Origin: Chloroflexota bacterium | GTDB lineage: Bacteria; Chloroflexota; Anaerolineae; Promineifilales; Promineifilaceae | Direction: 5' to 3' | Length of the DNA: 36,890 bases | NCBI GenBank assembly: GCA_022616275.1 | Contig: JAKEFB010000164.1 | Coordinates: 1 to 36,890 of the forward strand | Part shown: piece by piece, positions 24,764 through 33,065 of the stretch | Numbering within the stretch: position 1 is the stretch's first letter | How the letters are laid out: the number at the start of each line of letters is the position of its first letter | Position numbers and translations under genes: made by a program | Notes under the pieces: generated by a model | What the model saw: only the letters and a program-made list of their open reading frames with translations | What the model was told of the DNA's origin: nothing | The model's database searches: none

Positions 24764-25042
24764 ATGTTTCCACGTATCACCCAGGTACGACACCTTCGAG
24801 ATTACTGGCTTGAACTGACTTTTGCCGATGGGGTTCAAGTAAAACTTGACTTTACCGCTAAAGTGGTCGGCCGCGGGGGTGTTTTCACGCCGCTGGAGGA
24901 TGTATCTTTTTTCGGGCGCGTGAAGGTTGACCCGGAAGCTGGCACGTTGGTGTGGCCGAATGGCGTGGACCTAGACCCCGACGTGCTTTATAGCGAAGCT
25001 ACCGGCACACCCTTGCCTGTATTTGAGACTGCGCAACCCTAA
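24764..25042 (+). CDS. DUF2442 protein
   Basis: A 92-residue protein with the DUF2442 pattern: 'ITQVRHLRDYWLELTFADGVQVKLDF' in parts, then 'FGRVKVDPEAGTLVWPNGVDLDPDVLY'. DUF2442 genes often pair with DUF4160 genes in toxin-antitoxin-like modules; no DUF4160 partner is present. It begins 24 bases after the restriction-modification gene. Two bases of gap separate its stop from a strong palindromic hairpin. Confidence 0.85.
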   Translation: MFPRITQVRHLRDYWLELTFADGVQVKLDFTAKVVGRGGVFTPLEDVSFFGRVKVDPEAGTLVWPNGVDLDPDVLYSEATGTPLPVFETAQP

Positions 25043-25045
25043 GTG

Positions 25046-25078
25046 AGGTGACTGTCACTTCACAAGTGACAGTCACCT
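25046..25078. terminator. Perfect 15-bp hairpin between convergent genes
   Basis: Arms AGGTGACTGTCACTT (25046-25060) and its complement (25064-25078) with loop CAC. The TGA stop of the minus-strand membrane protein lies in the right arm. It suits a two-way terminator and also resembles a REP-like palindrome. Confidence 0.75.
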
Positions 25079-26146
25079 GGCTTCCACTGGCCCGGCCGGC
25101 GGCCACATGAGGTAGCTCAGGAACAGGCCCACTACGCCGGACAGGACCACCACTCCCAACCAGAGGTGAATGGACCACCAGATGCCCTCGGTCAATTCCA
25201 GGGCGGCAAAGTAGGCCAGGCAGTAAAGGGCCGGGGTGGCAAAGGCGAAGAAGCGCACGGCCGCTACTCGTCCGTCCCCCGGTTTCAAGATGTACCGCAC
25301 CCCGTCGGCCAGCAACCCGGCCACGACGGCCGGCAGGATAAGCCGGAACTCGTCGTGCAGGGCGCTCATGGCGGCGGCGTTCAGGCCAAAGATGAGGGTC
25401 AGGCTGCCAAACGGTAAGGCCCACTGCCAGCGCCGCAGCAGCAGCAGCGCCAGCCCCATCAATACCCCGGTTTGCAACAACATAGCGGCGATACCAAAAC
25501 TCTGGGCGACCTCGTCGCTGACGCCGTGGCCGCCGAGGCCGGAGCGGGTAGCCCCGGGATGGACGAAAGGATGGGCGTAAGAGGTGAAAAAGCTCAGGAT
25601 GGAGAGAAAGACCGCGGCCGAGAGCACGATGGGTAGATAGGTTGGCCAGCCATCGGCCGTCGAGCGATCCGGCCGCAGCCAGGCGGCGCGCAGCGGGCTG
25701 GTGACCATCAACGTCATCCCCAGGGCCAGCACCAGGTGGGACGGGCTGATGAGCGCCTCGGTGTCTGCTTCGACGCCAAAAAGCTCGTGCCAGACCATAT
25801 CCGCCCCGCCGCCGGCGGCGAAAATGGCCACGCCCAACAACGCCAGACCATATCCGGCCGGGGCTGCCAGGCGCCAGGCCGTGCCCCGCCGCAGGTTGCG
25901 GACAAAGGTGAAGACGAGGACGCCGGCCATCAGGCCAAAACTGCTGTATAGCACGGCGTGCCAGGGGGTGAAGAAAGAGTCGTCTACCCGGCCGTGGTAA
26001 TGGGCCCATCCATCCAGGAACAACCCCCCGGCAAACAGAGCGCCCAGAAAAGCCATGAACCAGTCAAAGCGCAAGCCGCCAACGGCCTGCTCCTTTTCGG
26101 TGGGTAAAATAGCCGCGCGGGGCAAAGCATCGGTTATGTTGCTCAT
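25073..26146 (-). CDS. Multi-pass membrane protein of unknown function
   Basis: A 357-residue protein with about ten hydrophobic segments. The ATG at 26146 has GGAGG seven bases upstream. I do not recognise the family. Charged and His residues cluster at the membrane edge near the N terminus: 'DGWAHYHGRVDDSFFTPWHAVLYSS', in parts, then 'VWHELFGVEAD' and 'SPSHLVLALG', and 'ALHDEFRLIL' later. Such repeated His/Asp/Glu at membrane ends could bind a metal, but this is inference. It lies downstream of the DnaJ gene on the same strand, across a repeat-rich gap. The stop is inside a palindromic hairpin. Confidence 0.7.
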   Translation of the reverse strand: MSNITDALPRAAILPTEKEQAVGGLRFDWFMAFLGALFAGGLFLDGWAHYHGRVDDSFFTPWHAVLYSSFGLMAGVLVFTFVRNLRRGTAWRLAAPAGYGLALLGVAIFAAGGGADMVWHELFGVEADTEALISPSHLVLALGMTLMVTSPLRAAWLRPDRSTADGWPTYLPIVLSAAVFLSILSFFTSYAHPFVHPGATRSGLGGHGVSDEVAQSFGIAAMLLQTGVLMGLALLLLRRWQWALPFGSLTLIFGLNAAAMSALHDEFRLILPAVVAGLLADGVRYILKPGDGRVAAVRFFAFATPALYCLAYFAALELTEGIWWSIHLWLGVVVLSGVVGLFLSYLMWPPAGPVEAR

Positions 26147-26166
26147 GCAGAAACCTCCACAGAAAA

Positions 26167-26265
26167 GTAATGAGTGATGAGTGATGAGCAATGAGCGCAG
26201 TTGGCAAGGCCAACTACGAGCAATGAGCAATGAGTAAAGGTAAATTGTCACTCATTGCTCATTGC
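26167..26265. repeat. Heptad array with 16-bp inverted repeat
   Basis: Units GTAATGA, GTGATGA, GTGATGA and GCAATGA (26167-26194) are followed by a hairpin AGTTGGC/GCCAACT (26199-26215). Then GCAATGAGCAATGAGT (26220-26235) faces its perfect complement (26250-26265). The array ends two bases before the DnaJ stop and probably ends its transcript. Confidence 0.8.
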
Positions 26266-26267
26266 TT

Positions 26268-27239
26268 TCAACTCATCGCTTTTGGTCGCATCTCTTGTAA
26301 TTGGCGGAACAGTTCTTTTTCCTTTTCGCTCAGGTTTTGCGGCAACTGGATTTCGACAGTAGCGAATAGATCGCCCCGTTCCTCCGGCCGGCGCAGGCGG
26401 GGCATGCCCAGCCCGCGCAGCCGGAACACTTTGCCGTTGGCTGTTTCCGGGGGAATGGTCAATTTCACCGTCTGATCTGGCGAAGAGACATCTACTTTGC
26501 CGCCCAGGACGGCCGTATAGAGATCTACCGGGACCGTTACTTTCAGGTCGTCGCCTTCGCGCTGGAAAACAGGGTGGGGCAAGACGACGACGTTGAGGTA
26601 CAGGTCGCCGGGCTCGCTGCCGGCCGGGCCGGGACTGCCCTGGCCGCTGAAGCGCACGCGCGTCCCGGTCTCCGCCCCCCTGGGAATTCTGGCCCTGATT
26701 TCCCGGCCGTCTTCCCACTGCAAGAGGCGGGTCGCGCCCTGGAACGCTTCCTCCAGCGTCACTTCAATGGTGTGCTCCTGGTCGCGGCCGCGGCGCGGCT
26801 GGTAGCCCCGGCCGGTAAAGTCGCCGCCAAAGCCGGGCCGGCCGCCGCCGAAGAGCGTTTCAAAGAATTCGGAAAAGCCGCCCAGGCCACCGCCGCCAAA
26901 GAGTTCTTCAAACTCCTCAGGGCTGACGGTCCGGGTATAGCTCCGGCCGCCGCCGGGTTGGGCCTGCCACTGCGCCCAGTCAAAGTCCTCCGGCCGGCCG
27001 CCGGCCCGCTCGTATTGCCGCCATTGGGCGCCAAAGCGGTCGTACTTGGCCCGCTTGTCTGTATCGCTCAGGACTTCGTAGGCTTCGTTAATATCCTTGA
27101 ACGTCTCTTCGGCCATCTTGTTCCCCGGATTTACGTCCGGGTGGTATTTGCGGGCCAGCTTGCGGTAGGCCTTCTTGATTTCCTCTTCGGTAGCGCTTTT
27201 ACTTACCCCTAACGTCTTGTAATAATCCTTATACTCCAT
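26268..27239 (-). CDS. DnaJ-type co-chaperone (CbpA-like)
   Basis: A 323-residue Hsp40. The J domain covers residues 4-70 with the HPD motif at 33-35, which stimulates DnaK ATPase. A Gly/Phe/Arg-rich linker follows ('[21 protein letters not shown]' in part), then two C-terminal substrate-binding domains ('[19 protein letters not shown]', '[20 protein letters not shown]', '[19 protein letters not shown]'). There is no CxxCxGxG zinc finger, so it is of the CbpA type, not DnaJ itself. The ATG has GGAG seven bases upstream. No dnaK or grpE gene is nearby. Confidence 0.92.
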   Translation of the reverse strand: MEYKDYYKTLGVSKSATEEEIKKAYRKLARKYHPDVNPGNKMAEETFKDINEAYEVLSDTDKRAKYDRFGAQWRQYERAGGRPEDFDWAQWQAQPGGGRSYTRTVSPEEFEELFGGGGLGGFSEFFETLFGGGRPGFGGDFTGRGYQPRRGRDQEHTIEVTLEEAFQGATRLLQWEDGREIRARIPRGAETGTRVRFSGQGSPGPAGSEPGDLYLNVVVLPHPVFQREGDDLKVTVPVDLYTAVLGGKVDVSSPDQTVKLTIPPETANGKVFRLRGLGMPRLRRPEERGDLFATVEIQLPQNLSEKEKELFRQLQEMRPKAMS

Positions 27240-27347
27240 GATGACTCCAGGCTGACAGGTGCTCAACCACCTATTGTGGGCTGCGAAAATTAGAATCGAA
27301 TCAGAACTTTACTAGAGAACGGTTAGGAAGACCATGCATCTTTTTGT

Positions 27348-27353
27348 TAGAAT
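27348..27353 (+). promoter_or_regulatory. TAGAAT box for a leaderless transcript
   Basis: TAGAAT ends eight bases before ATG 27362, placing the RNA start at or within a base or two of the ATG. There is no ribosome binding site in the short space, consistent with a leaderless mRNA. Confidence 0.5.
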
Positions 27354-27361
27354 GTGTGTAT

Positions 27362-30300
27362 ATGGTCTTTACTCCTTATACCCGCTTCATCGGCCGCACC
27401 CAGGAACGCCAGGAGATACAGGAACTACTGGAGACCAGCCGCCTGCTCACCCTGACCGGGCCGGGCGGGGGCGGCAAGACGCGCCTGGCGCTGCAGGCGG
27501 CCGCCGACCTGGGGGGGCTGTTTCGAGACGGCGTCTCCTGGTGTGATCTGGCTTCGCTGGCCGACGAGGCCTATGTCCCCCAGGCGGTAGCCACGGCCGT
27601 ACACGTCGCCGAGGAGGCCGGCCGTTCCCCGGCCGACACCCTGGCCGAGGCCTTGCGCCCGCGCCAGGCGCTTTTGGTGTGGGACAACTGCGAGCACGTC
27701 TTGGGGGCCTGCGCCACGCTGGCCCATGCGCTGCTGGCCGCCTGCCCGGAGATAAAAATCCTGGTCACGAGCCTGCAACCACTGGGGCTGCCCCTGGAAA
27801 AGGTCTGGACTGTGCCGCCGCTGGCCATCGAGGAAGCCGTCACTTTGTTTGTGGACCGGGCGGCCGAGGTTCTGCCGTCCTTCACGCTGGACGCGACCAA
27901 TGAGGCGGCCGTCCGCACCATCTGCCGGCGGCTGGACGGCCTGCCTCTGGCCATTGAGCTGGCGGCGGCGCGGGTCAAAATGCTGGCCCCGGCGCAAATT
28001 GTTGGCCGGCTGGACGACGCTTTTCGTTTGCTGACCCGGGGGACGGTGGCCACGTTGCCGCGACACCAAACACTGCGGGCGACGATGGAATGGAGCTACC
28101 ACTTTTTGAGCGAGCCGGAACAACGCCTGTTCCGCCGTTTGTCGGTGTTCGCCGGCTCGTTCACGCTGGAAATGGTCGAGGCAATTTGTGGGGAGGGCCT
28201 GGAAGAGCCAGGGGTGTTAGATTTGCTGACCGACCTGGCCGATAAGTCGCTGGTCTCAATCTTGCGGCAAGAAAGGGAGACGGTGGCGCGCTACCGCCTG
28301 TTGGAGACCGTGCGCCAGTACGCGCGGGAAAAGCTGGAGGCTTCAGGGGAAACGGCCGAGATTCGCACCCATTTGCTCGAGTGGTGTACAACCTTTGTCG
28401 AGCAAGCAGAACCGAAGCTGGCCGGCCCGGAAGCGGCCCTGTGGCTGGCCCGGCTGGAGGTAGAACAGGATAACCTGCGTGCGGCCTTGCAGTGGGTCCG
28501 CACCGGCCGGGCGGTGGAGACCGGCCTGCGCCTGGCCGGGTCCGCCTGGTTTTTCTGGCTGAGTCATGGCCATCTGACCGAAGGGCGCAACTGGCTGGAA
28601 GAACTGCTGGCGTTGGAGGCCAACCTGCCCGACAGCCCGGTATCTCCCTCTGTGCGCGCCAAAGCCCTCTACGCTGCGGCCGTGCTGGCCTTTCGCCAGG
28701 GCGACCAAAAGCGGGCCGCCACCCTGGCCGAAGCCAGCGCCAACCTCTTGCGGGCGCCGGAAGACAGGGCCCGGCTGGGGGTGTCGCTGAATCTGCTGGG
28801 AATCCTGGCTACCGAGCAGGGAGACTTGGCCCGGGCGACCGCCATTCACGAAGAGTCGCTGGCCCTGTACCGCAGCTTAGGAGATTCTGTCCGGGCCAGC
28901 AGCATTCTCGTCAACCTGGGGATTATCGCTCGCCAGCAAGGGGAGTACCGGCGGGCGATTGCCCTGTATGAGGAGGCTTTAACCCTCAAACGCCAATTGG
29001 GGGACACGATTTACGTGGCGCCGCTCTTGAATAACCTGGGAGAAGTCGCCTTTTTGCAGGGAGAATATCCTCGCGCGGCCGCTTTGCTGGACGAGAGCCT
29101 GCTGCTCTACCGTGACCTGGGCAGCCAGAACGGGGTAGCCCTGGTGCTCAACGCCCTGGGGGTGCTGGCCCGCCACCAGCAGAACCCTGCCCAGGCCAAA
29201 GCGTTGCTGGAAGAAAGCGTGGCCCTGCACCAACAGACGGGGCAGAAAGTCCGGGTGGCGATCGGCCGGCTCAATTTGGGCGACCTGGCCCGCGACGAGG
29301 GGGAGTGGGCGCGGGCGCAGACGATTTACGCCGATAGCCTGGCCCGGTTGCAGGAGGCGGGTGAGAAGTGGGGCTGCGCCCTGGCGGTCTATTCGCTGGG
29401 CCTGGTCTCCCTCCACCAGCAGGATGACTCCCAGGCGGCGGCGCAGTTGCGGGAGAGCCTGGCGCTGTACCGGACGGTGGGTTATACCCTGGGTATGGTA
29501 GAGGGCCTGGAGGCGCTGGCTGGTCTGCTGGCCCGGCAGGGCGAGCCGGAACGCGCCGCCCGTTGGTTGGGAACAGCCGAGGCCGGCCGCCAGGCTATGG
29601 GGACGCCTATACCGCTCATTGACCGGGAACAGCACGAACAGCTAATCGCCCGGGTTCAGGCGGCGCTAGACCGGGAAGCTCTGGCGGCGGCCTGGGCCGA
29701 GGGGCGGGCGACGGGGCTGGCCGAGGCGGTGGCCGAAGCGTTGGGGCGGCCAGAAGCGGCCGTCGCCGAGCCGGCCGGGCCGGTGTTGCAAATCTTTGCC
29801 CTGGGACCGGCGCGGGTCGTTGTGGGCGGGCGGGCGCTGGCCGCGCCGGACTGGACGTACACCAAGTCGAAGGAGTTGCTCTTTTACCTGCTCTCCCATC
29901 CGCCGGTGACAAAGGGCCAGATTGGCGTGGACCTCTGGCCGGAAGCCTCGGCCGGACAACTGCGCAATATCTTTCACCGGGCCATCTATTACTTGCGGCA
30001 GGCGTTAGGATATCCCGGCTGGGTCGTGTTTGCCGACAATATCTATACGTTCCAGCCGGACGTGCCCTTCCGGTATGACGTCCAACTTTTTGACGAGGAG
30101 TTGCGACGGGCTAAAACGACCCAGGCCCGGCCGGAGAAAATAGCGGCCCTGGAAACGGCCGTGGCCCTGTGGCGGGGTGATTTTTTGGAGGACCTGGATG
30201 CAGGTGAGTGGGCGATTATTCGCCGGGAGGAGCTGCGCCGGTTATTCCTTAAAGCCCTGGCCGACCTGGGGCAACTATACTTTGCCGAGGCGCGTTACGA

Positions 30301-30520
30301 AAAAGCGGCCGAAACGTACCAGCAGATTCTGGCCCACGACAACTACCTGGAACTGGCCCACCGCGAACTGCTGCGCTGCTACACCCGCCAGGGAGAAACG
30401 GGGCAGGCTTTGCGCCACTACCAACAGTTGCGCCAACTGCTGCGGGACGAAATGCAGGCAGCGCCCTCGCCGGAAACGACCTTCTTGTATGAACGGATCC
30501 AGCGTGGGGATGATGTTTAG
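27362..30520 (+). CDS. NB-ARC/TPR/SARP-type transcriptional regulator
   Basis: A 1052-residue regulator of the AfsR/MalT general kind. Residues about 10-330 are a STAND ATPase: 'RFIGRTQERQEIQELL', Walker A GPGGGGKTR near 33-41, 'LLVWDNCEHV' as Walker B and 'CRRLDGLPLAIELAAARV' as the GLPL motif. About 360-780 are tetratricopeptide-type repeats. From about 820 a winged-helix DNA-binding domain ('YTKSKELLFYLLSHPPVTKG', 'LWPEAS') is followed by a bacterial transcriptional activator domain ending in 'GQALRHYQQLRQLLRDEM'. In AfsR the DNA-binding and activator domains come first; here they are at the C terminus. Its signal and targets are unknown. ATG 27362 is preferred to TTG 27344. Confidence 0.85.
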   Translation: MVFTPYTRFIGRTQERQEIQELLETSRLLTLTGPGGGGKTRLALQAAADLGGLFRDGVSWCDLASLADEAYVPQAVATAVHVAEEAGRSPADTLAEALRPRQALLVWDNCEHVLGACATLAHALLAACPEIKILVTSLQPLGLPLEKVWTVPPLAIEEAVTLFVDRAAEVLPSFTLDATNEAAVRTICRRLDGLPLAIELAAARVKMLAPAQIVGRLDDAFRLLTRGTVATLPRHQTLRATMEWSYHFLSEPEQRLFRRLSVFAGSFTLEMVEAICGEGLEEPGVLDLLTDLADKSLVSILRQERETVARYRLLETVRQYAREKLEASGETAEIRTHLLEWCTTFVEQAEPKLAGPEAALWLARLEVEQDNLRAALQWVRTGRAVETGLRLAGSAWFFWLSHGHLTEGRNWLEELLALEANLPDSPVSPSVRAKALYAAAVLAFRQGDQKRAATLAEASANLLRAPEDRARLGVSLNLLGILATEQGDLARATAIHEESLALYRSLGDSVRASSILVNLGIIARQQGEYRRAIALYEEALTLKRQLGDTIYVAPLLNNLGEVAFLQGEYPRAAALLDESLLLYRDLGSQNGVALVLNALGVLARHQQNPAQAKALLEESVALHQQTGQKVRVAIGRLNLGDLARDEGEWARAQTIYADSLARLQEAGEKWGCALAVYSLGLVSLHQQDDSQAAAQLRESLALYRTVGYTLGMVEGLEALAGLLARQGEPERAARWLGTAEAGRQAMGTPIPLIDREQHEQLIARVQAALDREALAAAWAEGRATGLAEAVAEALGRPEAAVAEPAGPVLQIFALGPARVVVGGRALAAPDWTYTKSKELLFYLLSHPPVTKGQIGVDLWPEASAGQLRNIFHRAIYYLRQALGYPGWVVFADNIYTFQPDVPFRYDVQLFDEELRRAKTTQARPEKIAALETAVALWRGDFLEDLDAGEWAIIRREELRRLFLKALADLGQLYFAEARYEKAAETYQQILAHDNYLELAHRELLRCYTRQGETGQALRHYQQLRQLLRDEMQAAPSPETTFLYERIQRGDDV

Positions 30521-30551
30521 AAACGTATAGGCAGTAAGCAGTTACGAGTGG

Positions 30552-30591
30552 GAACTCGCCGGAATGTTTCTTTCCGGCGAGTTCTTTTTTT
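30552..30591 (+). terminator. Intrinsic terminator after the regulator gene
   Basis: A perfect 13-bp stem (GAACTCGCCGGAA and its complement, 30552-30564 and 30572-30584) with a 7-base loop and seven Ts following directly. Confidence 0.92.
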
Positions 30592-30630
30592 GTAAGCAGT
30601 TGTAGAAGCAGCCGCTGGTAGGCTTGTGGC

Positions 30631-30840
30631 GTGGAAGGATATGAGCCGGTTGTCTGCGAGAGTTTTATCGTGCGCCTGTGGCGAGAAACGGCCAGCGGTA
30701 CGTGGCGCGGCCAGATCGTCCATCTCCCAGGGCGTGAGTCCGCTTACTTCGCCACGCTGGCCCAGGCAGAAGCCTTTATGGCCCGGTTTGTGCCCGGATT
30801 GGAACCTCAAGAAGATGAAGCGTCGCCATCGCCGGAATAG
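30631..30840 (+). CDS. Small hypothetical protein (69 aa)
   Basis: A GTG-started frame of 69 residues with two beta-hairpin-like stretches ('ESFIVRLWRETASGTWRGQI', 'GRESAYFATLAQAEAFMARF') and an acidic end. The pattern resembles small cytosolic proteins often seen in Chloroflexota, but I know no function. A hairpin with four Ts follows the stop. No clear ribosome binding site is present. Confidence 0.55.
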   Translation: MEGYEPVVCESFIVRLWRETASGTWRGQIVHLPGRESAYFATLAQAEAFMARFVPGLEPQEDEASPSPE

Positions 30841-30868
30841 CCTTTCACCGTAGGGCGAGGCGAAACCG

Positions 30869-30891
30869 GAGTTCGGCCGCCGAACTCTTTT
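30869..30891 (+). terminator. Intrinsic terminator-like hairpin
   Basis: Stem GAGTTCG/CGAACTC (30869-30875, 30881-30887) with loop GCCGC, followed by TTTT. It lies 28 bases after the small gene. Confidence 0.6.
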
Positions 30892-30988
30892 CGCTCTGCC
30901 AAATCGCCCGTTCTGTATTGGAAAACCTTGCCCCGCTCGTTGGTTGTGCGCCAGTGGGCGGGGCGCATTAGACCATAGGAGGTCAAGC

Positions 30989-32383
30989 ATGAACATGTTA
31001 ACAAACCAACAGTTGGGCCAGCTCAAACGAGTGGCCAGGTTCCTGGTACTGGGCCTGGCGTTATTGTCCAGCCTGGCCTGTGGCATCGGCGAATCGCTGC
31101 TGGGCGGCGGCAAATCGGCCGGCACGGTGAGCGAGCTGTGGCCTGACGTGCCGCCGCTGGAGGGGGCCACCCCGGCCGACCTGGAAATGCCGCTGGGGTT
31201 CCGGCTGATAATCCAGGCTATGACCCGGGGCGGCATTGACTACATTGCCTACACCACCGACCAGACGGCCGACGCGGTCAAGGACTTCTACACCGCCGAG
31301 CGCATGGAGGCTGAGGGCTGGAAAGCGGCCGACCTGGACGGCAACGAGACGGACCAGTTAAGCTGCGTCAGCGACACCACAGACGCCAGCAGCGCGGGGG
31401 TGTTGTGCCTGTTCGCCAGGCAGGAAGACGAAAAGGACATCTTGCTGGCCATCGTCGTGGCCGAAAACGAGCAGACGCAACAGACCGAGGTGTTCTACGC
31501 CCGGATAGACGCCAGCCAGTTTGAGACGCCGCAGGCGGAAGGCGTGGCCCCAGACGGGACCGCCCCAACCCTGACGGCCGTGGCCACTGTCCCCAGCGTC
31601 GAGCGCGCTTTGCCTGATGCGCCGGTGCGCGAGTTTGTCTACGCCGGCGCGAACTTCCAGGTGACGCAGGCGGTCATCACCAATCGCGATCCGAACGATC
31701 CCACGCTGACGCTACCCGACTCGTTTCACGTCGAACTGACGCTCTCGGCCGAGAATCCCACCCAGTACACCATATTATTTGAAGCCGGTCTGCTGCAGCT
31801 CACCTTTAATAATGGGACCGTCGTCGAGCAGCCCTTTGGCGGCTTCATCGCCACCCGCGACACGCTGGTGGTCAATGTCAACGGCCCTGTCGCCCCGGAC
31901 ACGGCCTGGGAGGGGGCCAGCCTGACGCTGGACGAGGTCGGCAAAGAGCCAATCACGGTGCCCCTTAGCGGCAACCCGCCGGAGGTGGTTCCGCCAATTA
32001 GCCTGGGGACGGGCGACCCGGTGACAGCCCAGAACCAGAGCGGCCAGGAGATACAATACCGGGTCACCGGGGCAACCCTCAACCTCGATGGCTTTATGTT
32101 TGGGTCGGGGACGCGGGCGCCGCTTGGCCAGCGCTTCCTGAAGGTGACCGTTCATGTCACCGATGTCAGCGCTGGCGATATATTGGCCGGCGGGGGTGAC
32201 TTTCGTATCCAGGCCGATGGCGTGTTAAGCGATATGGTCCATGACGAGACGGGCGCGCTGATTCTCAGCCAGGGAACGGAAACTGACCTGACCTTCTGGT
32301 TCGTGGTCCCGGCCGAGGCCCAAAGCCTCATCCTCGTCGCCAACGTCTGGGGCGTGGCGGCCGAGCTTCCGCTGAGCAGGTAG
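30989..32383 (+). CDS. Lipoprotein of unknown function (464 aa)
   Basis: A secreted lipoprotein: a signal sequence with lipobox 'SLAC' (Cys near residue 31). The rest is soluble and acidic. The first part (about 40-190) has a 'VKDFYTAERMEAEGWKAADLDG' section like small beta/alpha domains in bacterial lipoproteins. From about 215 on it is beta-rich ('FVYAGANFQVTQAVITNRDP', 'FLKVTVHVTDVSAGDI', 'LTFWFVVPAEAQSLIL'), similar in style to DUF4352-type beta sandwiches. TAGGAGGT is an excellent ribosome binding site. A second, smaller lipoprotein gene follows. Confidence 0.75.
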   Translation: MNMLTNQQLGQLKRVARFLVLGLALLSSLACGIGESLLGGGKSAGTVSELWPDVPPLEGATPADLEMPLGFRLIIQAMTRGGIDYIAYTTDQTADAVKDFYTAERMEAEGWKAADLDGNETDQLSCVSDTTDASSAGVLCLFARQEDEKDILLAIVVAENEQTQQTEVFYARIDASQFETPQAEGVAPDGTAPTLTAVATVPSVERALPDAPVREFVYAGANFQVTQAVITNRDPNDPTLTLPDSFHVELTLSAENPTQYTILFEAGLLQLTFNNGTVVEQPFGGFIATRDTLVVNVNGPVAPDTAWEGASLTLDEVGKEPITVPLSGNPPEVVPPISLGTGDPVTAQNQSGQEIQYRVTGATLNLDGFMFGSGTRAPLGQRFLKVTVHVTDVSAGDILAGGGDFRIQADGVLSDMVHDETGALILSQGTETDLTFWFVVPAEAQSLILVANVWGVAAELPLSR

Positions 32384-32390
32384 TAACCTG

Positions 32391-32430
32391 ACAAGGAGAC
32401 AAGGTGACAAGGTGACAAGGTGACAGGGTG
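32391..32430. repeat. Five 8-bp tandem repeats rich in ribosome-binding sequence
   Basis: Units ACAAGGAG, ACAAGGTG, ACAAGGTG, ACAAGGTG and ACAGGGTG sit between the two lipoprotein genes. Each unit carries an AAGG core resembling a ribosome binding site; the last unit ends in the GTG start codon of the next gene. Confidence 0.85.
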
Positions 32431-32943
32431 AAGGCGATGAAGAAACGTAACCTGGTATTTCTATTCGTTCTGCTGCTGCCTGCTTTGGCTTGTGGATTAG
32501 GCTCCGGCGGGGAAGGTGGGGATGATGGCGTTCCGCCGTATGGCATTGACCAGCGGCCGATGCCCGGCGGGGAAGACCCCGAGCAGTTGCTGCCGGCGCA
32601 GGTCGGCCGCTTTAGCCGCGAGGAACTCCAATTCCTGGGCGACCCGGTGGGCGATCCGGTATACGCCACTTACCGCGATGGGTCGGACAGTGTCTTTGTG
32701 GAGATGGGCATTCTGGCCAGCGCCGAGGAGGCGCAACTGGGGCTGGAGACGGCCGCCGGCGACACCACTGACGAATTTCCCAGCGACCCCCGGTTTGGGG
32801 CCATTGGCCAGGAGCCCAGTTATTTGAAGGTGGTGGACGACGGCTTCTTTTTCGCCTGGACGCGCGGCCGGTACTACTTTTCGGCCCACGCCGCCGGGGG
32901 CGAAGCGGACCTGGACGAGTTTATGGCGGCGTTTCCGTACTGA
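32428..32943 (+). CDS. Small lipoprotein of unknown function
   Basis: A 171-residue lipoprotein with signal sequence and lipobox 'ALAC' (Cys near residue 22). The mature part begins with a Gly/Asp-rich spacer, then a domain with 'LLPAQVGRFSREELQFLGDPVG', in parts, and 'VYATYRDGSDSVFVEMGILASAEEA'. This pattern of an ill-known surface lipoprotein recurs in Chloroflexota, as far as I can tell. The GTG at 32428 is preferred: AAGG in the tandem repeat is six bases upstream. ATG 32437 is the alternative. Confidence 0.65.
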   Translation: MKAMKKRNLVFLFVLLLPALACGLGSGGEGGDDGVPPYGIDQRPMPGGEDPEQLLPAQVGRFSREELQFLGDPVGDPVYATYRDGSDSVFVEMGILASAEEAQLGLETAAGDTTDEFPSDPRFGAIGQEPSYLKVVDDGFFFAWTRGRYYFSAHAAGGEADLDEFMAAFPY

Positions 32944-33065
32944 AAGGGGACGACGGACGACGGATGGCGCATGGTTGCGCTTAAGACGACGGGTATAGCC
33001 GGTAGTTCTTTGGTCTGTATTGGTAGACGTTTGTATTGGTAAATCTGTAAAGGGAGATAGACGAC

